The notes beneath the pieces are model-generated. The model did not search any database and was not told the DNA's origin. It saw only the letters and a list, made by a program, of their open reading frames with translations. Both the position numbers and the translations under genes were made by a program. From Chryseobacterium capnotolerans (GTDB lineage: Bacteria > Bacteroidota > Bacteroidia > Flavobacteriales > Weeksellaceae), in NCBI RefSeq assembly GCF_021278965.1, contig NZ_CP065589.1, positions 997,001 to 1,061,000 of the forward strand: a stretch of 64,000 nucleotides of DNA, in the 5' to 3' direction. Below, piece after piece: positions 1 through 9,398 of this stretch; the first letter of the stretch is position 1; the number at the start of each line of letters is the position of its first letter.

Positions 1-2659
1 CTGCAATATCAAAGATGTGAACCTCTGATGTAGTATTTTTCTTCATCAGCACATTGAATTTTCCATTGGATGGGTTCGGATAGATTTCGAATCCATCTTT
101 TTCTATCGCTGTATCACTTACTGCGAGTGTAGAGATTGGTTGTCTGGTACAAAGTTCGATGGCGGCAGTCTTTACAGTTCCTGAAGAAGTGTTTGCTGTA
201 ACATTGTTCAGTACATCTGAAGTATGCAGTGCTTTGATAATCCAGTTTCCGTTTGGACTTTGGCCATAATATTTGCTCAGATCCAGTCTTATAGGCTCTA
301 TATGCGGATTGGCTCCCAGATTATTACAGTTCATCACAGGAGATTCTCCTTCCTGGTCAAAAGTTGCTTTAAGTACATTGGTTCCGGAACAATTTCCTAA
401 CCAGAATATTTGCTCGTTTTGGTCACTCGGACTTTTGATTTTTAATGCCGATTCTTTAATATCAGTATAAGTAAGATCCATGATGATATTGATGTCTTCA
501 ATCAAAGTTGTGTTGGAAACATTAATATTTATACTGGCCGGTGAACCAGGGCTGAAAGCAAAAGTTCCGTCAGCCGGATATTGGGTACAGTTCATCGTTA
601 TATTATACCCAATAGCAAATGCCGGGCTTGCAGCATAATAAATATTTCCTACAGATTCTACAATGATAAATGCCTTCTGTGAAGATGTGGAAGGAATGGT
701 GATCATTTCCTCTCCATCATTAGAGGTATTGGAAACAAGCGGTGTGAAGGTAACTCCGCCATCTGTTGAGATCAAAATATTTACAGACTGAGTGTTAATC
801 GGTGCAGCATTGGTTCCGGCAACATTCCATTTTAAAAGATGAGAGGATCCTGGCGAATAGTTTTGGTTTAGTGAGAGGGATGTAATTTTGAATGGACCAG
901 TGCTTGCATCTACATTTACGATGGCTTCATCTGTTGCTGTCTGCCCGCCACCAGTAGCATTATCTCTTACCAAACTTATGAATTTCATACTTCGTGCCAC
1001 ATCAGAGGTCATATTCCAGGTGCTGTATAAGCTGCCTTCAAGAACTTCGTTGAGTGGAGGTAAGTATCTTGTAGGGCTTGAAGTGGGAGAATATACTCTA
1101 AAATTTGGATTTAGAGCAGAATTACGATCAGGATAGGTAAATTTCATTTTGGGAGCAATTTGATTTTGTACAACACCTGCCGGATTTAAAAGCAATTCAA
1201 TGAAATCTACTTCAAAATTTGGATTAGGTGCAGCAATATCTGACTCTTCCCAGGAGTAGGTTAGACTATTATTATCAGGATCAGTTCCAGTAGCAGTCAA
1301 CTTAAATGCTGTTCCCTTGGGAATTGTATAATCAGATCCTGCATTTACTGTTGGGGGATTATTGGCTAATTCTGTTATAGTAGCACAACTGGTTGTTTTG
1401 ACATATTTGTTGATCTGGCTGATGCTATAATGCAGAAACTGGTCATTGAATTTATCCGCTACATCATACACGCCTGTTACCCCAGGATATCCCATAACAG
1501 TTACTCCGCTTCCTGTCTCCCTATTAGCACCTGTTTCAGGTAAAATTACCTGAGCGGATTGAGGTTGACCCAAAAACATCGGTATTATGGTTACATTTTC
1601 AGGTTTTGAAAAGGTATGGTTGGCACCAAACATATGTCCCATTTCGTGAGCTGCTGCAATTGCATAGATGAATCCTTCGGGAGTAAATCCGCCAATATAT
1701 GCGAATCCACCATTACACACGGAACCTATTTCAGAAGCTTTTCCACCGCCTGTATTCTGGTTGGAAAATAGCATTCCCAGATCATAATTACCACTGCCGA
1801 TAGTATTATTAAGGGTATTTTTAATTTCCTGATCTAATGTTTGAGAGCTTGCATATGTTGAATATGGATCTGTCGTTTTATCCAGGAAAATAAGTTGATC
1901 ATTATTGGCCACCAGATTCATATGTATGGAAAGACCTCTCTCATAAACAGGATTAATATAACTCATTAAGTTATTGATAGCTGCTATTGAGTTAGCAAGA
2001 GTACCACCATGATATTCACTAAATTCCCCATCAGTAGATGCTGCCAGTCTATAGGTTCTGAATCTTTGGTCATTGGTATTATCAGTAGGAAATACTTTGG
2101 CTGCAGCGCCAGCATTTTTTTCCTGAATCTGACATTCGAAATTATTGATTTTTGAAAGCATTTCCGGAACTGCCGGGCTAACCAGATATATGGAAGCATC
2201 TTTTGTTGCTGGTTCAATTACCGTTGGTTTTTGGCCCGGGCTGAATATGATGATATTCACTCCTTTTGGGGAAAGACCAAAGCTGATGGTTTTCCCAGGA
2301 TCATTTACAGATGTTCCTCTGTAGGATTTAATATCGGGGAATTTTGCTGCCAATTCCGGAGCCATGTTTGATGTTTCAAAGACACTGTATTTTTCAAACT
2401 TTCCATCTAATCCGGGAAAGTCTATGGTTACAGTAGATTGGGTTGCAGCCCCTGTTTTTGATACAGGAGCTGCCTGTAATGCTGATTTCAGTTGATTGAT
2501 ATCCAGGATATAGGCGTTGGAGTAATCAGCTCCTATATTCCTTTTGGATTCAATTACATTCCTCTCATTAATTTTTGTCTTTTTCCAGAAGCTCTGCGCA
2601 TACAGGCTTTGGCCTCCTATAGCAATAAAAGCCAGAAGTAGGTAGATTTTTTCTTTCAT
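1..2659 (-). CDS. Secreted reprolysin-like zinc metalloprotease with P domain and T9SS sorting domain (3' end outside window)
   Basis: About 886 residues are visible from ATG at 2659; the C-terminus lies beyond position 1. Residues 1-22 are a signal peptide ending SLYAQ. The metzincin zinc site HEMGHMFGANH starts at residue 338 and a Met-turn-like VMGYPG follows, giving HExxHxxGxxH chemistry, so an extracellular endopeptidase. Further on come an immunoglobulin/FN3-like region, then a P-domain-like beta-sandwich (roughly 560-170 in DNA coordinates) and the start of a type IX sorting domain with IYPNPSNGKFNV. The frame was checked at the zinc motif and at IYPNP and is continuous. Substrate unknown. 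No TAnnTTTG promoter is obvious upstream. Confidence 0.9.
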   Translation of the reverse strand, partial: MKEKIYLLLAFIAIGGQSLYAQSFWKKTKINERNVIESKRNIGADYSNAYILDINQLKSALQAAPVSKTGAATQSTVTIDFPGLDGKFEKYSVFETSNMAPELAAKFPDIKSYRGTSVNDPGKTISFGLSPKGVNIIIFSPGQKPTVIEPATKDASIYLVSPAVPEMLSKINNFECQIQEKNAGAAAKVFPTDNTNDQRFRTYRLAASTDGEFSEYHGGTLANSIAAINNLMSYINPVYERGLSIHMNLVANNDQLIFLDKTTDPYSTYASSQTLDQEIKNTLNNTIGSGNYDLGMLFSNQNTGGGKASEIGSVCNGGFAYIGGFTPEGFIYAIAAAHEMGHMFGANHTFSKPENVTIIPMFLGQPQSAQVILPETGANRETGSGVTVMGYPGVTGVYDVADKFNDQFLHYSISQINKYVKTTSCATITELANNPPTVNAGSDYTIPKGTAFKLTATGTDPDNNSLTYSWEESDIAAPNPNFEVDFIELLLNPAGVVQNQIAPKMKFTYPDRNSALNPNFRVYSPTSSPTRYLPPLNEVLEGSLYSTWNMTSDVARSMKFISLVRDNATGGGQTATDEAIVNVDASTGPFKITSLSLNQNYSPGSSHLLKWNVAGTNAAPINTQSVNILISTDGGVTFTPLVSNTSNDGEEMITIPSTSSQKAFIIVESVGNIYYAASPAFAIGYNITMNCTQYPADGTFAFSPGSPASININVSNTTLIEDINIIMDLTYTDIKESALKIKSPSDQNEQIFWLGNCSGTNVLKATFDQEGESPVMNCNNLGANPHIEPIRLDLSKYYGQSPNGNWIIKALHTSDVLNNVTANTSSGTVKTAAIELCTRQPISTLAVSDTAIEKDGFEIYPNPSNGKFNVLMKKNTTSEVHIFDIA

Positions 2660-3233
2660 GTTTTTTTCTGCTATTAACTAGATAATAACTTCATTAAAAA
2701 TATGAATTTATATCATATTTCAGAGATATATTATTTTATGTTAAGTTATTGGTTTTCATTTTATTGTGTTTCTATTTTCGTTGAAAAAGCATATTGTGTT
2801 TAAAAAACAGAATGCTTATTTTTATGGACAATAAATTTTTTTGAATAAAGCCATAATTATATGAAATTATAAAGCAGCCCATCTTTGAGCTGCTTTACAT
2901 TTATTTTGTAAAGAATTGTAAATAGGGGGAATTTACCGTTAAAATATAAGTTGTTTTAGCTTATATTGTTTTCATTGTGTTTACCAATTAAGGCCGGATC
3001 ATTATAAAAAATATAAGTCATATTACTGCAGGTTGCATTGCTAGAGATGGGTGTAAAAACGCGAATATCAGGATATTTAACTTATCCGTGCCCATGTTTG
3101 CAACTCATGACCGGAAGAAGGAAACTAATCCAAAAAATAAATGGTTATAGTTCGTGTTTCTGCATTTACCTCACCATCTTTCAGCCACTTGTTAATATTG
3201 ATTTTACATCTAGAATTACGATCGATCTTCAGG
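2660..3233. other. 574-base intergenic region without a supported gene
   Basis: AT-rich gap between two minus-strand genes. The only clear structure is the hairpin at 2871-2896. A short plus-strand reading frame at 3038-3241 has no family character, no promoter and runs into the 3' end of ypdA, so I do not call it a gene. Confidence 0.6.
2871..2896 (-). terminator. Possible terminator hairpin downstream of ypdA
   Basis: Perfect 8-bp inverted repeat AAAGCAGC/GCTGCTTT around a 10-base loop. Read on the minus strand it is followed by an AT-rich stretch without a clean U-run. It lies 340 bases past the ypdA stop, so the link to that transcript is weak. Confidence 0.4.
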
Positions 3234-4196
3234 TTATTTAGACAGGATCGAGTGGATAATCATCCCGGCATGAATCCTTGAATTTTCGATGAACCAAAGA
3301 TGGGTATCCTTTCCGCCGCAGACCACTCCTGCAAGATATAGATTAGGGATATTCGTTTCCATGGTTTCAGGGTTATAAAACGGATTCATACAATCTCCAT
3401 TCAGGTCAATTCCGGAATTTTTCAAAAATTGAAAATCCGGAAGATAGCCGGTCATGGCCAATACAAAATCATTTTTAATTTCATGAGTCTGGTTGTTTTC
3501 ATCCTTAAAAATTACGGAATTTTCTTTTACTTCCATCATTTCAGCATTAAAATAAGCCTTAATGCTTCCTTCCGCAATTCGGTTTTCAATGTCTGGTCTT
3601 ACCCAATATTTTACACTTTTTGAAATCTCGGAATGGCGGATAACCATAGTCACTTCTGCTCCTTTTCTATAGGTTTCCAGAGCAGCATCTACTGCTGAAT
3701 TGCTGGACCCTACGACTACCAGTTTCTGTTTGGCATATGGATAAGGTTCCGTATAATAATGTTTTACCTTCGGAAGTTCCTCTCCAGGAATATTCATCAG
3801 GTTAGGGAGATCATAAAACCCGGTGGCAATCACTACATTTTTAGCCTTATAGTTTCCTTTTGTGGTTTCAATATCAAATACATCAAGTATTTTGGATACA
3901 TTCAGTACTTTTTCATAGAGACGAATATTCAGCTCTTTTTGTCGTGCAATGCCCTGGTAATATTCCAAAGCATCCTGTCTTCCTGGTTTGGGAGCGGTGG
4001 AGATAAAAGGAGTTCCATCAATTTCCAGTTTTTCAGCAGTTGAAAAGAACCGCATGTATAAAGGGTAATTGTACAGCGAGTTGACAATGGTTCCTTTTTC
4101 TATGATTAAATAATTCAGGTTGTTTTTCTGGGCCTCAATAGCACAGTTGATGCCAATAGGGCCTGCTCCTATAATAAGAATATCCAAAATTTCCAT
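3234..4196 (-). CDS. ypdA: YpdA-type bacillithiol disulfide reductase
   Basis: FAD/NAD(P)H-dependent pyridine nucleotide oxidoreductase of about 320 residues. The N-terminal dinucleotide fold carries IGAGPIG right after the start, and a second NAD(P)-binding fold carries VVVGSSNSAVDAAL. The C-terminal LYLAGVVCGG segment is typical of the YpdA/Bdr group, which is thought to regenerate bacillithiol from its disulfide in the cytoplasm. The longer frame opens at 4268, but ATG 4196 (MEILDILIIGAGP) is preferred: it puts the Rossmann motif at the usual distance and lies 4 bases after a TACCTTTG promoter box. Convergent neighbours are absent; the downstream gap is 574 bases. Confidence 0.87.
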   Translation of the reverse strand: MEILDILIIGAGPIGINCAIEAQKNNLNYLIIEKGTIVNSLYNYPLYMRFFSTAEKLEIDGTPFISTAPKPGRQDALEYYQGIARQKELNIRLYEKVLNVSKILDVFDIETTKGNYKAKNVVIATGFYDLPNLMNIPGEELPKVKHYYTEPYPYAKQKLVVVGSSNSAVDAALETYRKGAEVTMVIRHSEISKSVKYWVRPDIENRIAEGSIKAYFNAEMMEVKENSVIFKDENNQTHEIKNDFVLAMTGYLPDFQFLKNSGIDLNGDCMNPFYNPETMETNIPNLYLAGVVCGGKDTHLWFIENSRIHAGMIIHSILSK

Positions 4197-4200
4197 ATTC

Positions 4201-4208
4201 CAAAGGTA
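4201..4208 (-). promoter_or_regulatory. -7 box TACCTTTG of ypdA
   Basis: On the minus strand TACCTTTG ends 4 bases before the ypdA ATG, matching the Bacteroidota TAnnTTTG consensus. No good TTG is seen at the ideal -33 distance. The spacing implies a leaderless or nearly leaderless mRNA and decides the start choice. Confidence 0.5.
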
Positions 4209-4268
4209 CAATCTAATTGGGAGAAAGCCTTCATTGAAACAATGAGATTGCTGATAAATAAGAGCCAA

Positions 4269-4296
4269 GAATAAAGAATAAAGAATAAAGAATAAA
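4269..4296. repeat. Tandem heptamer GAATAAA, 4 copies
   Basis: Exact 7-base period with G at 4269, 4276, 4283 and 4290. Lies between the divergent ypdA and lipoprotein genes, 42 bases from a second heptamer tract. Confidence 0.9.
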
Positions 4297-4337
4297 AATG
4301 TCAGAGAGATGTTTGTTGTAAGAATAGTAACTTGGAA

Positions 4338-4365
4338 CCTTAAACCTTAAACCTTAAACCTTAAA
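4338..4365. repeat. Tandem heptamer CCTTAAA, 4 copies
   Basis: Four exact copies of CCTTAAA followed by CCCC. It has a telomere-like appearance but is a short chromosomal intergenic tract upstream of the lipoprotein start at 4420. Confidence 0.9.
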
Positions 4366-4419
4366 CCCCGTATTGGCATCAGTTTTGGTGTTTTTCTACT
4401 TATTACAAAACTAAAAGAT

Positions 4420-5064
4420 ATGAAAAAACTACTTGTTGCCATACTTATGCTGAGTTTGGTAGTAGCCTGTAAGAAAGAGGCTGGAAAGCCGGTTCCCAGT
4501 GAAATTGATACCATTACCCGCGTACAACCATTAGACAGTGCTGCGATTGCTAAAGAAAAAATGAAGAAGGAAAATGATGTTAAAAAGACCAATGATGAGG
4601 TTTTACAAGCATTGAAAGCTAAAGATTATAAAACATTTGCTTCATTAATTCATCCTGAAAAAGGAATCAGTTTCTCCATGTATGCTTTTGTAGATCCGAA
4701 AGGGGATAAACATTTCTCGAAAGAAGAGTTTGAAAAATACCAGCCTACAAAAACACTATTTACTTGGGGAGCCAAGGATGGTTCCGGAGATCCTTATAAA
4801 GCAACCATTAATGATTATCTTGGAAAATGGGTGTTTTCAGGTGATTTTACCACTTCTCAATATTCGCTGAATAAATTTATAGGAGGGGGAAACTCCCTGA
4901 ATAATCTTGAGAAAATCTACGCTAAGAAAGATTTTACAGAAAACTACATCAAAGGAACTGAAAAGAATGGTGAAATGGATTGGAAAACCCTTCGTTTGGT
5001 ATTTGAAGAGTTCCAGGGGAAATATTATTTGATCGCAGTAGTGAACGACCAATGGACGATTTAG
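4420..5064 (+). CDS. Lipoprotein of unknown function
   Basis: A 214-residue protein with a lipoprotein signal peptide: positive MKKLL start, hydrophobic core and lipobox VVAC with Cys at about residue 17, so probably anchored to a membrane facing the periplasm or surface. After a charged linker with Lys/Glu-rich residues (about 40-65) comes a globular domain whose VLQALKAKDYKTFASLIHPE segment is reminiscent of NTF2-like or SnoaL folds. I do not recognise the family and see no catalytic motif. Convergent with the glycosyltransferase gene, separated by the 5069-5163 repeat. Confidence 0.8.
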   Translation: MKKLLVAILMLSLVVACKKEAGKPVPSEIDTITRVQPLDSAAIAKEKMKKENDVKKTNDEVLQALKAKDYKTFASLIHPEKGISFSMYAFVDPKGDKHFSKEEFEKYQPTKTLFTWGAKDGSGDPYKATINDYLGKWVFSGDFTTSQYSLNKFIGGGNSLNNLEKIYAKKDFTENYIKGTEKNGEMDWKTLRLVFEEFQGKYYLIAVVNDQWTI

Positions 5065-5068
5065 AGGG

Positions 5069-5163
5069 GGAAGCTGGAGGTGGGAAGCTGGAGGTGGGAA
5101 GCTGGAAGGACTTTCAATGATAAAAAACAATCATTTTCATAACTCCCTGCTTCCAACTTCCTT
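5069..5163. repeat. Palindromic GGAAGCT/GGAGGTG heptad element
   Basis: Left arm 5069-5110 alternates GGAAGCT and GGAGGTG in exact 7-base steps (three 14-base rounds). The right arm at about 5147-5163 is the C/T-rich counterpart (CCTGCTT CCAACTT CC). Between them is an inner hairpin AATGAT/ATCATT (5116-5121/5130-5135). The whole fills the gap between two convergent genes and could act as a bidirectional terminator. Confidence 0.75.
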
Positions 5164-5166
5164 TCT

Positions 5167-6456
5167 TTATAAAATTTCAGCCAGTTGTTGGGTGAGATTT
5201 TTTCTGGAAAATTGTTCGATCTTTTGAGTATTTTCAGAAAGGTTTCCGTCTTTCCAAAGCTCAAATTTTTCAAGGATGAATCTTTTTACAGTTTCAGAAT
5301 CATTATAGCTGAAATGTTTCCCGGAATAGGTTTCTTCCAATATTCTTGCTACATCAGCCTGATCTGGGCCAAATGAAAGGATTTGTTTTCCTGAGGCCAG
5401 GTATTCAAATATTTTTCCCGGGATAATTCCTCTTGAAGACTCATTCGGGAAGTTTGTAATCAACAGTATTTCTGAAGTCTGCATTTCTTTAACAGCTTCA
5501 CCATGTGAAAGATAACCCAGATTTAAAATATGATTTTTCAGGCTTGAATTTTCTATAGAATGAAGAATTTTATCATCAATTCTGCCCACAAATTTTAAAG
5601 AGAAATGCTTTGCAAATTCTGTATTTTCCTTTACCAGCTCATCCAATGCTTTCCAAAGATTCTCCGGATTTCTAAGCTGTTCCAGCACTCCTATATAACT
5701 TAATACGAAAGTTTTAATATTCTCTTTTTGCTCTCTTCTTTCACTTGAGTCACTTTCATCAAAACCATTGGTGATACAAATCGCATTGGCTCCCGCTTTC
5801 TTGAAATTTTCAGCATCCGTATAGCTTGTTGCGAGGGTAATATCCGCATTTTTAAACACAGCACTTTCCAGTTGGCGATGCTTTTTGTCTGAACTTTTGG
5901 TAAGTTTCAGGTGTTTATAATAAGAAATTTCTGTCCAGGGGTCACGGAAATCTGCAATCCATTTTAAATTCGGTAATTTTTCTTTTAAACCCAATCCAAT
6001 CAAATGAAGAGAATGGGGTGGTCCGGAAGTTACAATGGTATCAATATTATTTTCTTTCAGATATTTTTCCAAAAACTGAATAGAAGGCTTTACCCAGAAA
6101 ACTCTGGCATCAGGAATGAAAAAATTTCCTCTTACCCATATAGAAAGCTTGGATTTCCAGCTTTGATTTTTTCCTACATCAAATTGACCGGCTTTGAATT
6201 TTTTGTTGCTTTTATTAAGCTTTTCAGCCAGCTGATAGGGTTCCCAGATTTTTGTTCTTACAATTTCAATGTTTTCAGGAACATCCTTCATCAGAGTCTC
6301 ATCTATCAATGGATAGCTTGGATTTTCCGGAGTGTAGATAATGGGTTTCCATCCAAAATCAGGAAGATATTTTGCAAACTTCAGCCATCTTTGAACACCA
6401 GGGCCTCCCGCAGGAGGCCAGTAATAGGTGATTATCAATATTTTTTTTTGTTCCAT
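5167..6456 (-). CDS. Family 4-type glycosyltransferase
   Basis: A 429-residue GT-B glycosyltransferase. The N-terminus KKILIITYYWPPAGGPG is typical of the GT4-like acceptor domain with its glycine-rich loop. The C-terminal donor domain has LSYIGVL near the domain junction and the EYLASGKQILSFGPD segment that normally follows the ExxxxxxxE nucleotide-sugar site. Probably adds a sugar to a cell-surface glycan on the cytoplasmic side; donor and acceptor unknown. It lies 75 bases downstream of the YfhO gene on the same strand, separated by a palindrome, which suggests co-function in glycan or polysaccharide metabolism. Confidence 0.85.
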   Translation of the reverse strand: MEQKKILIITYYWPPAGGPGVQRWLKFAKYLPDFGWKPIIYTPENPSYPLIDETLMKDVPENIEIVRTKIWEPYQLAEKLNKSNKKFKAGQFDVGKNQSWKSKLSIWVRGNFFIPDARVFWVKPSIQFLEKYLKENNIDTIVTSGPPHSLHLIGLGLKEKLPNLKWIADFRDPWTEISYYKHLKLTKSSDKKHRQLESAVFKNADITLATSYTDAENFKKAGANAICITNGFDESDSSERREQKENIKTFVLSYIGVLEQLRNPENLWKALDELVKENTEFAKHFSLKFVGRIDDKILHSIENSSLKNHILNLGYLSHGEAVKEMQTSEILLITNFPNESSRGIIPGKIFEYLASGKQILSFGPDQADVARILEETYSGKHFSYNDSETVKRFILEKFELWKDGNLSENTQKIEQFSRKNLTQQLAEIL

Positions 6457-6473
6457 TTCTTGATTAAATCAAT

Positions 6474-6518
6474 CTGTGTCATTCTTCATTGCGCTATGCT
6501 TCATTCAGAATGACACAG
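6474..6518. repeat. Intergenic palindrome TGTCATTCT...AGAATGACA
   Basis: Perfect 12-bp inverted repeat CTGTGTCATTCT/AGAATGACACAG around a 21-base loop containing GCGCTATGC. It resembles a dispersed flavobacterial intergenic element (CATTCTGAA...GAATGACA). A possible decayed relative, TGTCATCCTGAAAGAATCT, occurs at 25731-25749. Sits between the YfhO and glycosyltransferase genes and may dampen read-through. Confidence 0.7.
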
Positions 6519-6531
6519 TACAAAGTTTAAA

Positions 6532-9072
6532 TTAGGCTTTTTGCTCAACTAAAACCTCTTTTTTCTTATTCTTATTCATCCAGAAAATTCCAAAGGCAGC
6601 CAATGCAATAAATAATCCGAAGCTTAAAAGAGAAATCCATTTTCCTTTTTCAATCACTTCCGGTTCAAATACCATTCTGATATGGTGATTTCCTGCAGGA
6701 ACGTGTACGGCACGAAGTAAATAATCTGCTTTAATATAAGGAACTTCTTTTTCATCAATAAGAATTTTCCATCCATGAGGATAATATATTTCAGAGAAAA
6801 CGGCCAATTGAGGAGTCTTCGACTGAGATTTAAATTCTAACTCGTTAGGTTGGTATGTTGTTAAATTGATAAATGCCGTAGAATCTGCCTGAACTGGTTT
6901 ATTGCTGAAATAAGCTTTGTCAGAAGAGGCGATTACTGCTGTTTTCTTATTGTCAACCTCCCCAATATATTTAATTTCTTCATTAGGAGTATCTACAAAC
7001 TTAAGATCACTTACAAACCAAGCATTTCCGTTGGCTTTAGGGTTAGGAACAACCTGAGGTTGATCAGGACCTCCGAAAACCATATATTTTGCATTCAGTA
7101 AGTTAAGGATCTTAGGAGTTCTCACACTGTCGATGTTGCTGATATAAGCATTCAAAACATCATCATATCTTCTCAGTTTTACAGCGTGATACCCTCCAAT
7201 AGAAGCTTTAAAGTAAGAGGTATTGGTCTCACTGGTGACCCCTAGGGTTTGGTTATAAATTCTATAGTGTGCCTTATCTTTATCTGCGATAGTTTCTAAG
7301 GCTTTATTAATATTTACAGTAGATAAAATAGACTCAAGGTTTGGATTTCCCTGTGTTTTTTCTACCAATAGATCTGAGCTTTCTGTCTGGAAAGGATTCT
7401 CAGCAAAGATTTTGTCTATATAGTTTTCGTCATTTAAATAACGCTTGTTGACTGTCCATAGATCGAATAAACTTACTAAACCAATAATGACTAAAGCAAT
7501 GTTCTGATTAAGTTTTTTCTTTAAACTCAAGAATAGGGCTACTGCTGCAATGGCTACATAAAGAAATGCTTTTAAAGCATCTACCTTAAATAACTTATAC
7601 CTTTCATCCACTAAATAATCCAATAAGAAAGGAGGAAAGTAAGTCTTCTCACCTGCTGTAGAAAAACCTAGTAATGATTTACCAAAGACTAAAAGAATTA
7701 ATAGCAAACCTAATGTTCCACCACTTACATAGATCAGGATTTTTTGTTTGTATTCTTCGGTCAGCTTTTCATCCGTGAAGAATCTGTATAATCCTATAAT
7801 AGCGATTAGAGGGAATAGTAACTCTACCACAACAAGGATAGAAGAAGGAGCTCTGAATTTATTATAAAATGGAACATAATCGATAAAGAAATCAGATAAT
7901 GGCATAAAGTTGCTCCCCCAAGCCAATAAAATGGTCAGAATAGAAGCTCCTAAGATCCAGTAACGGTATTTTTTTGATGCAAAGAAGAAACCTAATACAG
8001 CAAGGAAACATACAATAGCTCCCTGATAAGCAGGTCCAGAAGTTCCGGGCTGGTCTCCCCAATAAGTCATTCCGCTGAATCCTTTTGAAATTCTGTCCAT
8101 TTCAGCTTGTGAGCCTACATTTTCCTGAACAAGTTCCTGTACCTTATTCATCATTTCCTTCGCTTCCGGTTCCTGGCTTCCACCCCCCATTAATCTTGGA
8201 ATGAAAAGGTTTAAAGTTTCCAGCTGTCCGTAGCTCCACATCAGCATACTTTCCTTATCCATTCCGGATTTTCCTGAAGTATGGCTATCATTGGTTAAGA
8301 TTTGTTTTCCACGAACTGTTTCCTTCACATACTCTGAATTGGCCATAATTCTTTGGGAATTCATTCCAACACCAATAATACAAGAAGCCGCAATAATTCC
8401 TGAAGAAATCAGGAAATGTTTCATTGGAGTCTTTTTCTGGATGGCTCTGATGAGTTCAGAAACGAATAAAAATCCTAGAGCCAGAAACAGATAGTAGGTC
8501 ATCTGCGGGTGATTCGCTGCAATCTGAAGTCCCATAAACAGGGTAGTGACAATGAATCCCCAAATGTATTGTTTTCTGATATAAACCAATAAAATACCAG
8601 CTAAAAGAGGAGCAAAATATTCAATGGTATTTACTTTTCCATTGTGTCCTGCAGCAATAATAATATAGAAATAAGTGGAAAGGCCAAAGAAAGTGGCGCC
8701 CAGTAAGGCGTATTTCCAGTTTCTGACCACTACCGTTCCCAAAAGGAAAAAACCTGCAAAAAGCAGGAAGAGATAATTCACCGGTCTAGGCAGGAAATTA
8801 AGGTTGCTGTCGATTTTTTTGATGATATCGCCTTTAAACTGGCTACCCATCTGGTAAGTCGGCATTCCCCCAAACATGGAGTCACTCCAATACGTTTCAT
8901 TTCCTGTGTTAGCTCTATAGTCTAAAAGTTCCTTTGCTCCTCCTCTGTATTGAACAATATCATGCTGGAAAAGCTGTTTTCCTGAAAATACAGGAGTGGA
9001 ATATAAAAATGCTAAAACTATAAATATTACTAATGAAACTGCAATATAAATTAAGTTTTTATTTTTTGCCAT
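6532..9072 (-). CDS. YfhO family membrane protein
   Basis: An 846-residue multi-spanning membrane protein with about a dozen hydrophobic segments in residues 1-530 and again near 815-835, plus a large extracytoplasmic region between. Conserved-looking features are YWSDSMFGGMPTYQ in the first loop, ILTNDSHTS, and LRAVHVPAGNHHIRMVFEPE near the C-terminus, the usual YfhO ending. YfhO proteins are GT-C-like and in Firmicutes some glycosylate lipoteichoic acid; in Bacteroidota the role is unsettled. Neighbouring the GT4 gene, it plausibly transfers a sugar from a lipid carrier outside the membrane. Length is usual for the family. Confidence 0.87.
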   Translation of the reverse strand: MAKNKNLIYIAVSLVIFIVLAFLYSTPVFSGKQLFQHDIVQYRGGAKELLDYRANTGNETYWSDSMFGGMPTYQMGSQFKGDIIKKIDSNLNFLPRPVNYLFLLFAGFFLLGTVVVRNWKYALLGATFFGLSTYFYIIIAAGHNGKVNTIEYFAPLLAGILLVYIRKQYIWGFIVTTLFMGLQIAANHPQMTYYLFLALGFLFVSELIRAIQKKTPMKHFLISSGIIAASCIIGVGMNSQRIMANSEYVKETVRGKQILTNDSHTSGKSGMDKESMLMWSYGQLETLNLFIPRLMGGGSQEPEAKEMMNKVQELVQENVGSQAEMDRISKGFSGMTYWGDQPGTSGPAYQGAIVCFLAVLGFFFASKKYRYWILGASILTILLAWGSNFMPLSDFFIDYVPFYNKFRAPSSILVVVELLFPLIAIIGLYRFFTDEKLTEEYKQKILIYVSGGTLGLLLILLVFGKSLLGFSTAGEKTYFPPFLLDYLVDERYKLFKVDALKAFLYVAIAAVALFLSLKKKLNQNIALVIIGLVSLFDLWTVNKRYLNDENYIDKIFAENPFQTESSDLLVEKTQGNPNLESILSTVNINKALETIADKDKAHYRIYNQTLGVTSETNTSYFKASIGGYHAVKLRRYDDVLNAYISNIDSVRTPKILNLLNAKYMVFGGPDQPQVVPNPKANGNAWFVSDLKFVDTPNEEIKYIGEVDNKKTAVIASSDKAYFSNKPVQADSTAFINLTTYQPNELEFKSQSKTPQLAVFSEIYYPHGWKILIDEKEVPYIKADYLLRAVHVPAGNHHIRMVFEPEVIEKGKWISLLSFGLFIALAAFGIFWMNKNKKKEVLVEQKA

Positions 9073-9103
9073 GCTGGTTATTATCTTTTATTTCTTGGAT
9101 TTT

Positions 9104-9333
9104 TTACCTTTTGTCATTATTTTCTTTTACCTCTTCATAGTCTACGGTTTCTGCATCCCATTTAAGGTCTTTTTTGTTATTCTTATTTGAGTTGTGAATG
9201 TCTTCTCTTGAATTATTATGCTGTTGGTTATTGAACCTGTAGCTGTAAAATGTCTTGAAGAAAATTCTTTTAGAATGTTCCAGACAAAGAAAATAATAAT
9301 GGCGGAAAGTACTAACTCAAGAATGTACTTCAT
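9104..9333 (-). pseudogene. DUF4834-like small membrane protein, frameshifted in an A4 run
   Basis: From ATG 9333 the protein opens with one membrane helix (LELVLSAIIIFFVWNILK) and then a tail that stops at 9142. At 9268-9271 (AAAA on the coding strand) adding one A restores a basic, Asn-rich tail, RIFFKTFYSYRF... ending EEVKENNDKR, with a stop at 9104-9106. That tail is much more natural than the out-of-frame one, so I read this as one gene of about 76 residues with a one-base deletion. The family name is from memory and moderate. Lies 31 bases upstream of YfhO on the same strand. Confidence 0.6.
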
Positions 9334-9398
9334 AATAAATTGATTTAAGGTTTAAAGTGTAAGAATCAAACATTGAATCTTACACTTTTAAGCTTGAA

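Noticed and set aside
3038..3241. Plus-strand ORF of 67 residues
   Set aside because: No family character, no promoter box and it runs into the antisense 3' end of ypdA.
4338..4365. Telomere-like end of a linear replicon
   Set aside because: The tract is short, internal and flanked by ordinary genes.
9268..9271. Programmed -1 frameshift in the DUF4834-like gene
   Set aside because: CTA AAA G is not a standard slippery heptamer and no stem-loop or pseudoknot stands out just downstream; a one-base deletion is simpler.
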